Of a stretch of DNA of 64,000 nt, positions 32,055 through 40,610 are shown piece by piece. Origin of the DNA: JAKRSE01 sp943369295 (GTDB lineage: Bacteria > Armatimonadota > Fimbriimonadia > Fimbriimonadales > Fimbriimonadaceae); NCBI GenBank assembly GCA_943369295.1, contig CALRMU020000004.1:124001-188000 (forward strand), in the 5' to 3' direction. The notes beneath the pieces are model-generated. The model ran no database searches and was not told the origin of the DNA. It saw only the letters and a program-made list of their open reading frames with translations. Within the stretch, counting starts at the first letter, position 1. Every line of letters starts with the position of its first letter. Both the position numbers and the translations under genes were made by a program.

Positions 32055-33386
32055 TCAGGGGGTGATGGAATCCCAAGGAAATGGCCCTCCGTCAAAATCT
32101 GGTCCGAGCACAGTGATTGAGAAGACTTCGGGCCCAAAGTTTATGTCTTTGCCCTTGTGCCATGGCTGAAGCACATTTCCGCGCCATGCAAGTGTCCTTT
32201 GCTTTAAGAGCTGTCCGCTTTCTGACCTAACTTCAATGACACCTTCATGATGAAGGATAGTGTGGCCACCGTACCACTGGAGCTTGATCATCTTTCCAGA
32301 GAATTTACGTTTCGGAAAGTCAGGTACGGTTGAGATCTCAGACTCTACGTGAGGAAGAGTTTCTCCTGCCTTTCTAATTTGTATAGACTGTATTCCCATG
32401 GCTATTCTGTAATTGATTGGAGAAGGGATGATCTGATTGCTGTCAATCGATAAAGTTGGGCCAATGCTGACAATGGGGTAGTACCAACTGGTGGATCCGA
32501 AATTACTTACGTTTACCCAGGCATTTGATAGAACTCCATGAGATTTTCGCCAATCTTTGCCAAAGGCTAACTGACTTAGCGCTTCCAAAGTCTCGTTGTC
32601 ATACCCTCGCAGATCTCGCTGGCTAAACTTGCTCGGCATGATACTTGGCAGCTTTCTTTTTCTAAGACTCAAAAGTGGCCAGTCTAACTCTGGAGTTCTT
32701 TCTTGTGGAACTCGGAAGCCTCTTACAGGAAAAGTGGGTGTGAGCAGTGAGGAGTCGGCTCTCTGGTCTGCAATGGGTTTAGGTGGAATAAGCTTGTTGA
32801 GACCTGCATCATAGATTTCAGTGGTGCCAGAGAGCATGGCCTTCTCGCCATTCGAACCGGCCTTCACTGGATTTAACTGAAAAGCGACTGCCAGTTCGGA
32901 TCTGGGGGGATAGTGTTCGTTGTAGTACCGAGGCGTACCACCAGTTTTGATGCTGATTGGCAGGGTAAAGGTCTGGATATCGGAGGTGTCCTTGGAAATT
33001 ATCTGATGATTCCAGAGAGCTTCTTGATCAAGTTTCGGCGTGGCCCATGCTTTATCAGCAAAAGACTTGATGCTTAAATAATCCCTCAAAAGCCCCGTTT
33101 TCCACGTGCTAAGAGCATATCTAAAGTTGAAGCAACGAGTCCTTTCTGAAAGAGGAGTGTTATTCCAATCTAGAGTGATCTTGACTTTTCCATTGATGGC
33201 GACATCTAAGCTGTCTCTGTACTTGGTCTCAAAAAAGATGTCTGAATCACCTTTAACAGCAGATGTTTCGGTCCCTATCGGGGAGGTTAGATTTTTCGTG
33301 CCGGAAAAGCTATAGGTAACGATAGGTCCGGAATTAGCGATAGGCCGAGGTGCTGTCGCAAGAAACATCACACAGGGGATAAACAT
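32055..33386 (-). CDS. Secreted paralogue A, unknown function
   Basis: A 443-residue protein with signal MFIPCVMFLATAPRPIANSG followed by PIVTYSFSGTKN. Shared blocks with the neighbouring paralogues are KITLDWNNTPLSERTRCF (about residue 70), SFADKAWATPK, LAFGKDWRKSHGVLSNAWVN (about 272), TSWYYPI, KLQWYGGHTILHHEGVIEVR (about 375) and LGPDFDGGPFP at the C-terminus. Mostly beta structure is expected. No catalytic motif or known family is evident. The 11-mer TGTGGCATGAT lies 17 bp before the ATG and is also found before paralogue C. Confidence 0.82.
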   Translation of the reverse strand: MFIPCVMFLATAPRPIANSGPIVTYSFSGTKNLTSPIGTETSAVKGDSDIFFETKYRDSLDVAINGKVKITLDWNNTPLSERTRCFNFRYALSTWKTGLLRDYLSIKSFADKAWATPKLDQEALWNHQIISKDTSDIQTFTLPISIKTGGTPRYYNEHYPPRSELAVAFQLNPVKAGSNGEKAMLSGTTEIYDAGLNKLIPPKPIADQRADSSLLTPTFPVRGFRVPQERTPELDWPLLSLRKRKLPSIMPSKFSQRDLRGYDNETLEALSQLAFGKDWRKSHGVLSNAWVNVSNFGSTSWYYPIVSIGPTLSIDSNQIIPSPINYRIAMGIQSIQIRKAGETLPHVESEISTVPDFPKRKFSGKMIKLQWYGGHTILHHEGVIEVRSESGQLLKQRTLAWRGNVLQPWHKGKDINFGPEVFSITVLGPDFDGGPFPWDSITP

Positions 33387-33402
33387 AGCTGCCTAGGTCT
33401 TG

Positions 33403-33413
33403 ATCATGCCACA
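33403..33413 (-). promoter_or_regulatory. Conserved upstream 11-mer of secreted paralogue A
   Basis: TGTGGCATGAT on the minus strand, with TTGTCT 17 bp before CATGAT. It could be an extended -10 promoter (TGxCATGAT). The same 11-mer occurs before paralogue C at 38201-38211. Confidence 0.5.
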
Positions 33414-33562
33414 GAATTTGATGCAAGACAATCTCATTTGTGAAATTTATCTACCCATTTTTGTTAAGGTTTGAGCTAAACCAGTTCTGCATTGCTTTCA
33501 AGACCCTTCTTGCACAGTGGCGATAGTTTAGTTTAGGAAGAAGCTTAGTTTCATCATGGACC

Positions 33563-33598
33563 CGCTCGGCCGACCTCTGCAGTGAGGCCGGCCGAGCG
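33563..33598 (-). terminator. Stem-loop after the lipoprotein gene
   Basis: CGCTCGGCCGACCTC pairs with GAGGCCGGCCGAGCG (15 bp, one wobble; 6-nt loop), 11 bp after the stop at 33609. It has no T-run, so termination strength is uncertain. Confidence 0.6.
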
Positions 33599-33608
33599 CA
33601 CCGTTCCT

Positions 33609-34403
33609 TTATGGAATGGTGTTGAAGTCGAAGCCTGTGAAGTTCAGGCTGGTGCCATCGGCGAAGGTCAGCACGCCGTCGCCCTGGGTGTTCCAGGTGA
33701 GTGAGGCGGGCAGGAGGGGAGAGTTTCCGCTGACTGTGCCCTGACCGGACTGATCGGCAGCGTAGTTGAGCTGGTAGGTGAAGAGCTGATTGTTGTTGTA
33801 GCTGACAGTCGCTGCGCCATCGGCCTGAACGGTGATGTCGTAGAAGCGGTCTGCACCAGTTTCATCTTTGAACTCAGACCGAACTGTAACGATTCCGGTG
33901 GACTCAACGATTTTGCCTGTGATCTTAAAGGGGCCGGTCTCGGTGCTGGTGCCAGACTGATCAAAGTTGATCTCGCCTGCTGAGATTGAAAGGGTCAGCG
34001 ACTGACTGTAGCCTGACTTTGGACCAGCGGTGATCGTTGTTACTTCTGTGTTCGTGACAGTTCCTTCAACGATCGTGCTGGTTCGCAGGGTCTGGCCAGC
34101 GGGCTGGGTTCCAGCCTGGTCAAGGGTGTAAAGAGTTGTTGTGCCTTCGGTTGTAAACCAAAGCTCGAAGAATTCATCGAACTGGGGCTCAGTATTTCGC
34201 GTAGCGCTTCGGCTCTTGGTCCCCGTGTAGCTCATGGATTTGGCCATGAAGCCAGTCTCAATTGCTTTGGCAACCTGTCGGGTCAGGGTGGCAGAAGCTC
34301 CGGAGGTGCCGGCACCTGAGTCAGATCCGCCACAGCCAGCAACGGAAAAGAAAAGCGAAACGGCGAGAATGCCAGCGGCGATAGATTTGCAGAACTGATT
34401 CAT
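33609..34403 (-). CDS. Lipoprotein of unknown function
   Basis: A 264-residue protein with signal MNQFCKSIAAGILAVSLFFS and lipobox VAGC, then a Gly/Ser linker and a mature domain rich in Thr, Gly and Ser with alternating strand patterns (SLTLSISAGEINFDQSG). It is probably a surface-anchored beta protein. No family is recognised. It lies between the AraC regulator gene and paralogue A on the same strand. Confidence 0.8.
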   Translation of the reverse strand: MNQFCKSIAAGILAVSLFFSVAGCGGSDSGAGTSGASATLTRQVAKAIETGFMAKSMSYTGTKSRSATRNTEPQFDEFFELWFTTEGTTTLYTLDQAGTQPAGQTLRTSTIVEGTVTNTEVTTITAGPKSGYSQSLTLSISAGEINFDQSGTSTETGPFKITGKIVESTGIVTVRSEFKDETGADRFYDITVQADGAATVSYNNNQLFTYQLNYAADQSGQGTVSGNSPLLPASLTWNTQGDGVLTFADGTSLNFTGFDFNTIP

Positions 34404-34498
34404 TAGTTCACCAACAGGGCCTGTGCCCACAGGATGAATTTACGAGACTTGCCTATTGCAGTTAGCGGAGGATCTTGACATCCATGAGGACGATCTGA

Positions 34499-35398
34499 TC
34501 ATTCGCGAATTTTGCGGCGAAATTCTGATGGGGAGCTTTGAAAGGCACGCCTAAACTGCCGCGCCAGGTGCCCTTGATCGCTGAATCCAACCTCGATGGC
34601 GATTTCTGAGATGGTGAGATTCGTCGCTTTGAGCAGAGTTTTGGCCCTTTCCAGCCTGATTCTGATCAAGTGCTCGTGCAGCCTTTCTCCAGTAGCGGCC
34701 TTAAAGGCACGATGCAGGTGGCTGGGGCTGAACCCGACATGCTCTGCCGCTTTGGCCAAAGTAATGTCCTGATCCATGTTGTCGCTGAGAAAATCGATTG
34801 TCTGCTGGATCTCGCTTTTTGATGCTTCGGCTGGTTTGAAAATCACTTTTGGCCGCGCCGACCAAAGGTGCAGAATCCTCATGGCAGAGGCTCTGATAAG
34901 AGAGTCTCCGTAGATTCGCCCGGCCGGACTGTTCTCGGCCAGATCACCATCCAGCAGGCGGAGAAGAGAAGCAAGATGAGAATCGTCTTCGCCAAAGGCG
35001 GCGACAAGCTCGGGGGATGAGCCGAGGCCCTCCTCTTCCGAAACCTTCTTGAGGAATTCAGGGGACATCAGCATCCCTACATCTCCCTGAACAGAGCCAT
35101 CGGTTTCGGCGGTGTAGGTTTCGAAGCAGGGAACAATGCTGAGCGAATTGGGAGCAATGACTTTTGTCGCGAAGGACCGACCCTTTCTTAGCTCGTAGCG
35201 AGTGGCTTTGGTGGTCGAGGCAAAGAAGGCGAGGTGGTTTGAGTACATCTCAAACTGTTTCATTCGGTGGGAGTAGGACATCACCTGAACTCCTTCCCAC
35301 CTCCCCCAGCCGCTGGCCCGAATGACTCGGGTGGCATCGGGGAGATTGTCCTGCCACTCTTTTATCTTCTGACTTTCGTCACCACTCTCCGACGCCAT
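34499..35398 (-). CDS. AraC-family transcriptional regulator
   Basis: A 299-residue regulator. Residues 1-190 form a cupin-like effector domain. Residues 198-296 are the double helix-turn-helix: ITLAKAAEHVGFSPSHLHRA, FKAATGERLHEHL, then ISEIAIEVGFSDQGHLARQF and FQSSPSEFRR. It lies inside the cluster of secreted paralogues, between paralogue B and the lipoprotein, so control of those genes is plausible but not shown. Confidence 0.92.
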   Translation of the reverse strand: MASESGDESQKIKEWQDNLPDATRVIRASGWGRWEGVQVMSYSHRMKQFEMYSNHLAFFASTTKATRYELRKGRSFATKVIAPNSLSIVPCFETYTAETDGSVQGDVGMLMSPEFLKKVSEEEGLGSSPELVAAFGEDDSHLASLLRLLDGDLAENSPAGRIYGDSLIRASAMRILHLWSARPKVIFKPAEASKSEIQQTIDFLSDNMDQDITLAKAAEHVGFSPSHLHRAFKAATGERLHEHLIRIRLERAKTLLKATNLTISEIAIEVGFSDQGHLARQFRRAFQSSPSEFRRKIRE

Positions 35399-35522
35399 GG
35401 CTTACAAGCTCATTCTTCAGGACCGTAATAGACAGCGTTAAGGTTCGGTTTCATGACTAAAGAACGATGGATTTTGGCACTTCTATCAGTTGGGCTGATG
35501 GGAAAGCCTTACGGTTCTTTGA

Positions 35523-36764
35523 TCAGTTGCCGAATGGCAGCGGGCCACCGTCATAGCCCAAGCCCATCCGGATATGAGCGTAGGTAGGCGGCACATTTGG
35601 GGAAGTGAAAAGGTGCTCTCGCCAAATGATAGGAGTCTCCTCAAGCAGTTGACCGGTCCTCGATCGGACCCGCAGAACAGCGTAGTGATGGTAAAGAAGC
35701 TGGCCCCCGTACCACTGAATCCACTCTGATTTTCTTGCCGAGGACCCATCTTCGAAGGTATGCGAAGATCCAAACTCAGCTGAGACACGTGGCAAGGCTT
35801 CCCCTGGTTTTCCAGGCCTAGACCAAATCGGATCCTGTTCGCCGATCTTGATGATAGGGCTTGAATCTGAGATGCCTGAGACGCTGAGCCTAGGGTCCCC
35901 AAGGGCGATGGCCGGATAGAACCAGAATTTCTTGCCTTGGTAGTCAATCCTTAGCTGTGCATTTAGGTAGTCGGGATTCGTAAAGCGCCAGCTTTTTCCA
36001 AACGCGACAACCCCTAGTGTTTCAAGGACATGCAAGTCTGTCTCTAAGTTCCGTTTCGGATCAAACTGAATAACTGGTGCTGCTAGTTCGTGAACTCTAT
36101 CTGGATCAATTCTATAGCCTTTACCGTATCTTCCCGGCCTTTTTTCGTCAATCATCCTGTCATCCGGTGGCAGTTTGCTGGCTACAACTTTGCCTGTCGA
36201 TGTATCAAGATAGCTTGTGTAGGGTCTTCCGAATGAGCTTGAAAAGACTGACTTCGGCATGGGCTCCAGGCGTAGGTCAATTGCTGCAGTGATTTTTCCA
36301 GGCGTACGCCCTTTTGCGACTCCTGCTACTGTGTTTGAAACTTTGTATTTGAACGAGTATCTGGCCCCTGATGTAGGAACTTTAACCAGAATTTCTGAAG
36401 GTGCCGCTTCTTGAATAGGGTTTCCAGATGTGCTGTGCGAGCTTCGCGAGGAACTTCGTGTCACACGACTCGATACATTTTCGTGACTACTCAAAAAGTG
36501 TAAAGTGAAAAACTCCGGTCGAAGGTGTTGTGGGCTGCCGGCCCAGTCAATAGTGATTTCCGCTTCGAGGTCCAGTCCCGCCAGCAAAGTTCCAAGTCCA
36601 TTTGCAGAGACATAAAGGTCCTTAACGCTGTTAATCCTTGAGCTGGTTACTTTTCCACCGACTGAGCTCAGCTTTGTGCCCGAATAGCGGTAGGAAATGA
36701 CCGGATCAGGAATGTTGAGAAAGACCGGAGAAGTAGCAAGAAAGATAGATAGAGAAATTGTCAT
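35523..36764 (-). CDS. Secreted paralogue B, unknown function
   Basis: A 413-residue protein with signal MTISLSIFLATSPVFLNIPD, then PVISYRYSGTKL. It shares with paralogues A and C the blocks AEITIDWAGSPQHLRPEFF, VVAFGKSWRFTNPDYLNAQL, FWFYPAI, WIQWYGGQLLYHHYAVLRVR and GLGYDGGPLP at the end. It is the most divergent of the three. The mature protein is probably extracellular and beta-rich. It has no recognised family. Confidence 0.82.
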   Translation of the reverse strand: MTISLSIFLATSPVFLNIPDPVISYRYSGTKLSSVGGKVTSSRINSVKDLYVSANGLGTLLAGLDLEAEITIDWAGSPQHLRPEFFTLHFLSSHENVSSRVTRSSSRSSHSTSGNPIQEAAPSEILVKVPTSGARYSFKYKVSNTVAGVAKGRTPGKITAAIDLRLEPMPKSVFSSSFGRPYTSYLDTSTGKVVASKLPPDDRMIDEKRPGRYGKGYRIDPDRVHELAAPVIQFDPKRNLETDLHVLETLGVVAFGKSWRFTNPDYLNAQLRIDYQGKKFWFYPAIALGDPRLSVSGISDSSPIIKIGEQDPIWSRPGKPGEALPRVSAEFGSSHTFEDGSSARKSEWIQWYGGQLLYHHYAVLRVRSRTGQLLEETPIIWREHLFTSPNVPPTYAHIRMGLGYDGGPLPFGN

Positions 36765-36849
36765 ATGTCACCTAAATCGTTACATGACGATGATTTCTTG
36801 GTTTCCGAATTCGAAACAGCGCTTCCAACGGACCAAGACTTATACTCTG

Positions 36850-38181
36850 TCATGCTTCACCAAAGGTTTGAAGCGGACCGCCATCGTAGTTAGGACCGAG
36901 AAAAACGATCGTAAAGTTTTCAAATCCAAAATTCACTCCAGCATCTTTACGATAGTTGTTTTCCACGTTGCCTCGCCACCTAACTACAGCTTCCCGCAAT
37001 AGTCGACCCTCTTCAGACCTGATCTCGATGACTGCCTGATGATGGGTGATGGTGAACCCGCCATAGCATTGAATGAAATCAAACTGGCCGACAAAACTGC
37101 TTGGAATCTTCCATCTGCCATAATTGAAATCGCTCTCAATAACAGGCAGTGGTCTTCCTGCCCTTCCAATATCAAGCTTCGCTAACTCTTTGATATTGTC
37201 TGCGCCGGTCGGAAAGGGCAAGCCATGTCGAGCAGGTTGATAGAATGGCTGACCGAAGGCATTTGTTGGGTAGAACCAGTAGCTAGTTCGATAATTCCTG
37301 ATGTTTATCCAGGCGGTATTGAGGCTATTGTGTGCCTTTCTCCAGTGATGTCCAAAAGCAAAGGTTCCGAGCTTTTCCATGGAATCATCGTCAAACCTCC
37401 TCAGATTTTTCTTTGTTAGTCTGCCAACTAAGCCATCAGGCTTAAGCCGTGACTTAAGTGTCAGAAATTGGTTCTTAAGCTCGGCCAACTGTTCGGTCTT
37501 GATTCTGTAGCCTTTACTGGGATATTGTAGTGTTGTGTTGCTATAAATAGGAATATCAAACCGCTTTTGTGGGTTTCCTTCTACCAGTTTGCCAATCCCA
37601 GCATCGTAAAAATCAATGATTCCGTTCTGAATCAACTTTTCTCTTGCCGAGCCTATACGAACAGGCACAAGTTCAAAGACAACTCCGATTTTAGATCTCG
37701 CAGGATTATTGATGGCTTCGAATTTAGCTGAGCCGCCTGCTTTGCACTTGAAGTGAAGATCAAGTGTCTGAACTTCAGAGGTATCAAGGGCCCTTACTTC
37801 GTGACTCCAAATGGTGCTCTCTGTTTCTTTAGGCGACTGCCAGTCTTTATCTGCAAAGGTCCAGATGCCAAAGTAATCGTTCTTAAGGTTTCCGCTGGTT
37901 CTCTCAACACCAATTTTGAACAAGAAGCACCTTGTTCTCTGCTCGACTGGGACGCCCCTCCAATCGATAGTAAATGAGGCTTTTGCTTCGAGGTTGACCT
38001 CTACATCACTCAGACCTTCTCCAGCCACGACCATATACGGCTGCTTTGAGAGGGGAACAGAGAGGGTCTTGCCATTTGCAGTTACCTTGTGCAATCCCGA
38101 AATGTCGTAAGTGATCTTCGGCCCTGAATCAGGGATGGGGATGGGGGCGGTAGCAAGAAAGACCGATAGGGGGACCAACAT
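36850..38181 (-). CDS. Secreted paralogue C, unknown function
   Basis: A 443-residue protein with signal MLVPLSVFLATAPIPIPDSG, then PKITYDISGLHK. Blocks shared with A: FTIDWRGVPVEQRTRCFLFK, TFADKDWQSPK, TFAFGHHWRKAHNSLNTAWI, YWFYPTN, FIQCYGGFTITHHQAVIEIR and LGPNYDGGPLQ. It has the same length as A. ATG 38181 is chosen to give the signal peptide; an upstream TTG at 38214 would start inside the shared 11-mer. The function is unknown. Confidence 0.82.
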   Translation of the reverse strand: MLVPLSVFLATAPIPIPDSGPKITYDISGLHKVTANGKTLSVPLSKQPYMVVAGEGLSDVEVNLEAKASFTIDWRGVPVEQRTRCFLFKIGVERTSGNLKNDYFGIWTFADKDWQSPKETESTIWSHEVRALDTSEVQTLDLHFKCKAGGSAKFEAINNPARSKIGVVFELVPVRIGSAREKLIQNGIIDFYDAGIGKLVEGNPQKRFDIPIYSNTTLQYPSKGYRIKTEQLAELKNQFLTLKSRLKPDGLVGRLTKKNLRRFDDDSMEKLGTFAFGHHWRKAHNSLNTAWINIRNYRTSYWFYPTNAFGQPFYQPARHGLPFPTGADNIKELAKLDIGRAGRPLPVIESDFNYGRWKIPSSFVGQFDFIQCYGGFTITHHQAVIEIRSEEGRLLREAVVRWRGNVENNYRKDAGVNFGFENFTIVFLGPNYDGGPLQTFGEA

Positions 38182-38200
38182 GTGCAGGCCTGTACCCAAA

Positions 38201-38211
38201 ATCATGCCACA
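38201..38211 (-). promoter_or_regulatory. Conserved upstream 11-mer of secreted paralogue C
   Basis: TGTGGCATGAT on the minus strand, 20 bp before the ATG at 38181. It is identical to the 11-mer upstream of paralogue A. Confidence 0.5.
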
Positions 38212-38270
38212 CAATAGCTGACCTTAACGGCGTACCTACGAAAATAATCTACAATTTTGTGTAAAGAAAG

Positions 38271-40358
38271 CTACGCGGCCGCCGCAGTTTCTCGACCTGG
38301 CACACCGATTGAGCCGACAAAACTGACTTCTGCCTGGGCGGTGACCTCGTTGTAAGCCATGACGGGAAGGTTGGGCATGGATGGTTCAATCATCCGCTTC
38401 AGGCCAAGTCGAAGCTGGGTTGGAACCACTACGACAGGGCTGATTCCCTGGGCCATGGCGCTGTCGTGTTCCTGCTTCAACTGATCAATGATCGACCGGC
38501 TTGTGTCGGGTGCCACAGCCAGAAGCACTCCGCCCGGAGTCTGCTGAAGGCATTCCTGCATGTGCTGAATCAAAGGAGCCTCTAGGGCGATGCAGTGCAG
38601 CTTATTGTCTTCATCCAAGTGCTGGCGGGTGAGTGTTCGGGCGATAGAGGCGCGAACCAGTTCTCCCAGCTGCTCGGGGTCTTTAATACGCTGTCCAAAG
38701 TCGGCAATGGCTTCAAAAATGGTGACGAGGTCTCGAATCGGCACTCTTTCTCTCAGCAGATGCTGAAGCACCTTCTGCACATCACCAATCGGGATTCCAC
38801 CACTGATTTCGGCTGCCAATGATTCGTTGGTTTCTTTAACCTGCTCAACCAGCCTTGCAGCATCCTGTCGGCTCAGAAGCTCCGCCGAGTGAGTCTTGAC
38901 TACTTCGGCCAGATGGGTTGCGAGCATGGCGCTTGGCTCCACGCAGGTGTAGCCAGATCGTTCGGCCATTTCGCGAAGTCTGGGGTCGATCCAAACTGCA
39001 TCCAGCTGGAATACGGGCTCCTTGGTTGGGATTCCAGCGATTGGAGTAATAACAGCGCCAGAGTCGATGGCCAGAATCATTTCAGGGTCGGCGGCGGCTC
39101 GGGCTACTTCCTCGCCTCGCACTTTGATCACGTATTCGCTGGGGCCGAGCATGGCGTTGTCGCGAATTCGGATGCTGGGCATGACATAGCCAAGCTCCAA
39201 GGCGATCTGGCGCCTCGTGGCGCTGATCCTGTCGGTCAAATCTCCGCCGACTCGGGCATCGGCAATCTTGGTCAGTCCGTATCCCAGTTCAATCTCAAGG
39301 GTGTCGACCGAGATAAGGGGCAGAACTGATTCGGGCCCAGTTGGCGCAGGAGCGGCGGGCTCTTCTGCCGGAAGCTCGATTTCTGGTTCCTCTGGTTCCA
39401 TCATGCCGGGGTTCTTGCTTACGGCTCTGCTTAGAAAGAGGAGGCTGCCGCCAATGCCCAGGAAGATGAGAGTCGGGAAGCCGGGGATGAAGCCGAAAAG
39501 ACAGATGGCCGTTCCCGATGACAAAAGCACCTTAGGCTGGCCCAAAAGCTGTCCGACCAAAATCCCGCCCATGCCAGTTTCCTGACCGGCGCGGGTGACC
39601 AAGAGGCCAGAGGCGGTAGAGATGAGCAGAGCAGGGATCTGAGAGACCAGGCCTTCACCGACCGAAAGCATCGCATAGGTGGAGAGAATGACCATCACGT
39701 CACCCTCACCTCTAATCATTCCGGCGACGAATCCACCAATAATGTTGATCGCAATGATCATCAAGCTGGCGACGGCATCGCCTTTGACAAACTTGCTGGC
39801 GCCATCCATAGCGCCGTAAAAGTCGGCTTCCTGCTTAACCTGTTTTCTTCTTTTTCGTGCCTGGTTTTCGTCGATGAGGCCGGCGCCCAAGTCGGCGTCA
39901 ATCGCCATCTGTTTGCCGGGCATGGCATCCAGGGTGAACCTGGCAACGACTTCAGAGATTCGTGTCGCACCTTGAGTGATGACGACAAACTGCACGATCA
40001 TCAGGATCAAGAAGGAGACAAAGCCGACGACCATGTCTCCGCCCAGAACAAACTGACCGAATGTTTCAATGACGGCGCCGCCTTCTCCGTGGCCAAGAAT
40101 CATCTTGGTGGCGGCGATAGAAAGGGCAAGCCTAAAAAGTGTGCTGACCAGCAGCAGAGAAGGGAAGATCGAAAACTGAAGGGGATCTTTTACATTGACT
40201 GCCGTGAGAATGATGACGATTGAACTAGCAATCGCCACAACTAAGCCAAGGTCCAGCGCCCACTTGGGCATGGGCAGAACCAGCATCGAAACGACCAAGA
40301 GAAGACCCGCACCCAGCAGTAGGTCGGTCTGCTTCATGATCTGCTGAAAGGCCTTCAT
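38271..40358 (-). CDS. flhA: Flagellar biosynthesis protein FlhA
   Basis: A 695-residue export-gate protein of normal length. The N-terminal half has eight membrane helices with VNVKDPLQFSIFPSLLLVST, RLALSIAATK and the FHIPEP-region equivalent FTLDAMPGKQMAIDADLGAG, LIDENQARKRRKQV. The C-terminal cytoplasmic domain binds substrate-chaperone complexes (GIPTKEPVFQLDAVWI, EVVKTHSAELLSRQD). It belongs to the flagellar type III secretion gate. No other flagellar structural genes are next to it; the only partner in the window is the FlhG-like gene at 4.4 kb. Confidence 0.97.
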   Translation of the reverse strand: MKAFQQIMKQTDLLLGAGLLLVVSMLVLPMPKWALDLGLVVAIASSIVIILTAVNVKDPLQFSIFPSLLLVSTLFRLALSIAATKMILGHGEGGAVIETFGQFVLGGDMVVGFVSFLILMIVQFVVITQGATRISEVVARFTLDAMPGKQMAIDADLGAGLIDENQARKRRKQVKQEADFYGAMDGASKFVKGDAVASLMIIAINIIGGFVAGMIRGEGDVMVILSTYAMLSVGEGLVSQIPALLISTASGLLVTRAGQETGMGGILVGQLLGQPKVLLSSGTAICLFGFIPGFPTLIFLGIGGSLLFLSRAVSKNPGMMEPEEPEIELPAEEPAAPAPTGPESVLPLISVDTLEIELGYGLTKIADARVGGDLTDRISATRRQIALELGYVMPSIRIRDNAMLGPSEYVIKVRGEEVARAAADPEMILAIDSGAVITPIAGIPTKEPVFQLDAVWIDPRLREMAERSGYTCVEPSAMLATHLAEVVKTHSAELLSRQDAARLVEQVKETNESLAAEISGGIPIGDVQKVLQHLLRERVPIRDLVTIFEAIADFGQRIKDPEQLGELVRASIARTLTRQHLDEDNKLHCIALEAPLIQHMQECLQQTPGGVLLAVAPDTSRSIIDQLKQEHDSAMAQGISPVVVVPTQLRLGLKRMIEPSMPNLPVMAYNEVTAQAEVSFVGSIGVPGRETAAAA

Positions 40359-40578
40359 GGAATCGAATGTGTCCTTGGTGGTCTCTGGCTGAGCAGAGGG
40401 CTACCAATCAGAAGGTCGGTAGTTTTACGGGGATCTTTAGGGGGCAGGGCGGCACGGCTCGATCAAGTTTCTAAGATCGTGCTGATTCAGTCCCTTGGCA
40501 GGAGTCCCTCTTTGTTCATCTGTCTTTTTTTGTCAAATCAGGTGCCCATGTGCCTTCTGGTAACGTCTGTTTGGATTG

Positions 40579-40592
40579 GGTTCATTTGAACC
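40579..40592. promoter_or_regulatory. Palindrome upstream of the ROK gene
   Basis: GGTTCA-TT-TGAACC, a perfect 6-2-6 palindrome 18 bp before the ATG. It could be an operator or a small RNA hairpin near the ribosome-binding site. Confidence 0.4.
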
Positions 40593-40610
40593 GAACTTGA
40601 AGCAGGGAAC

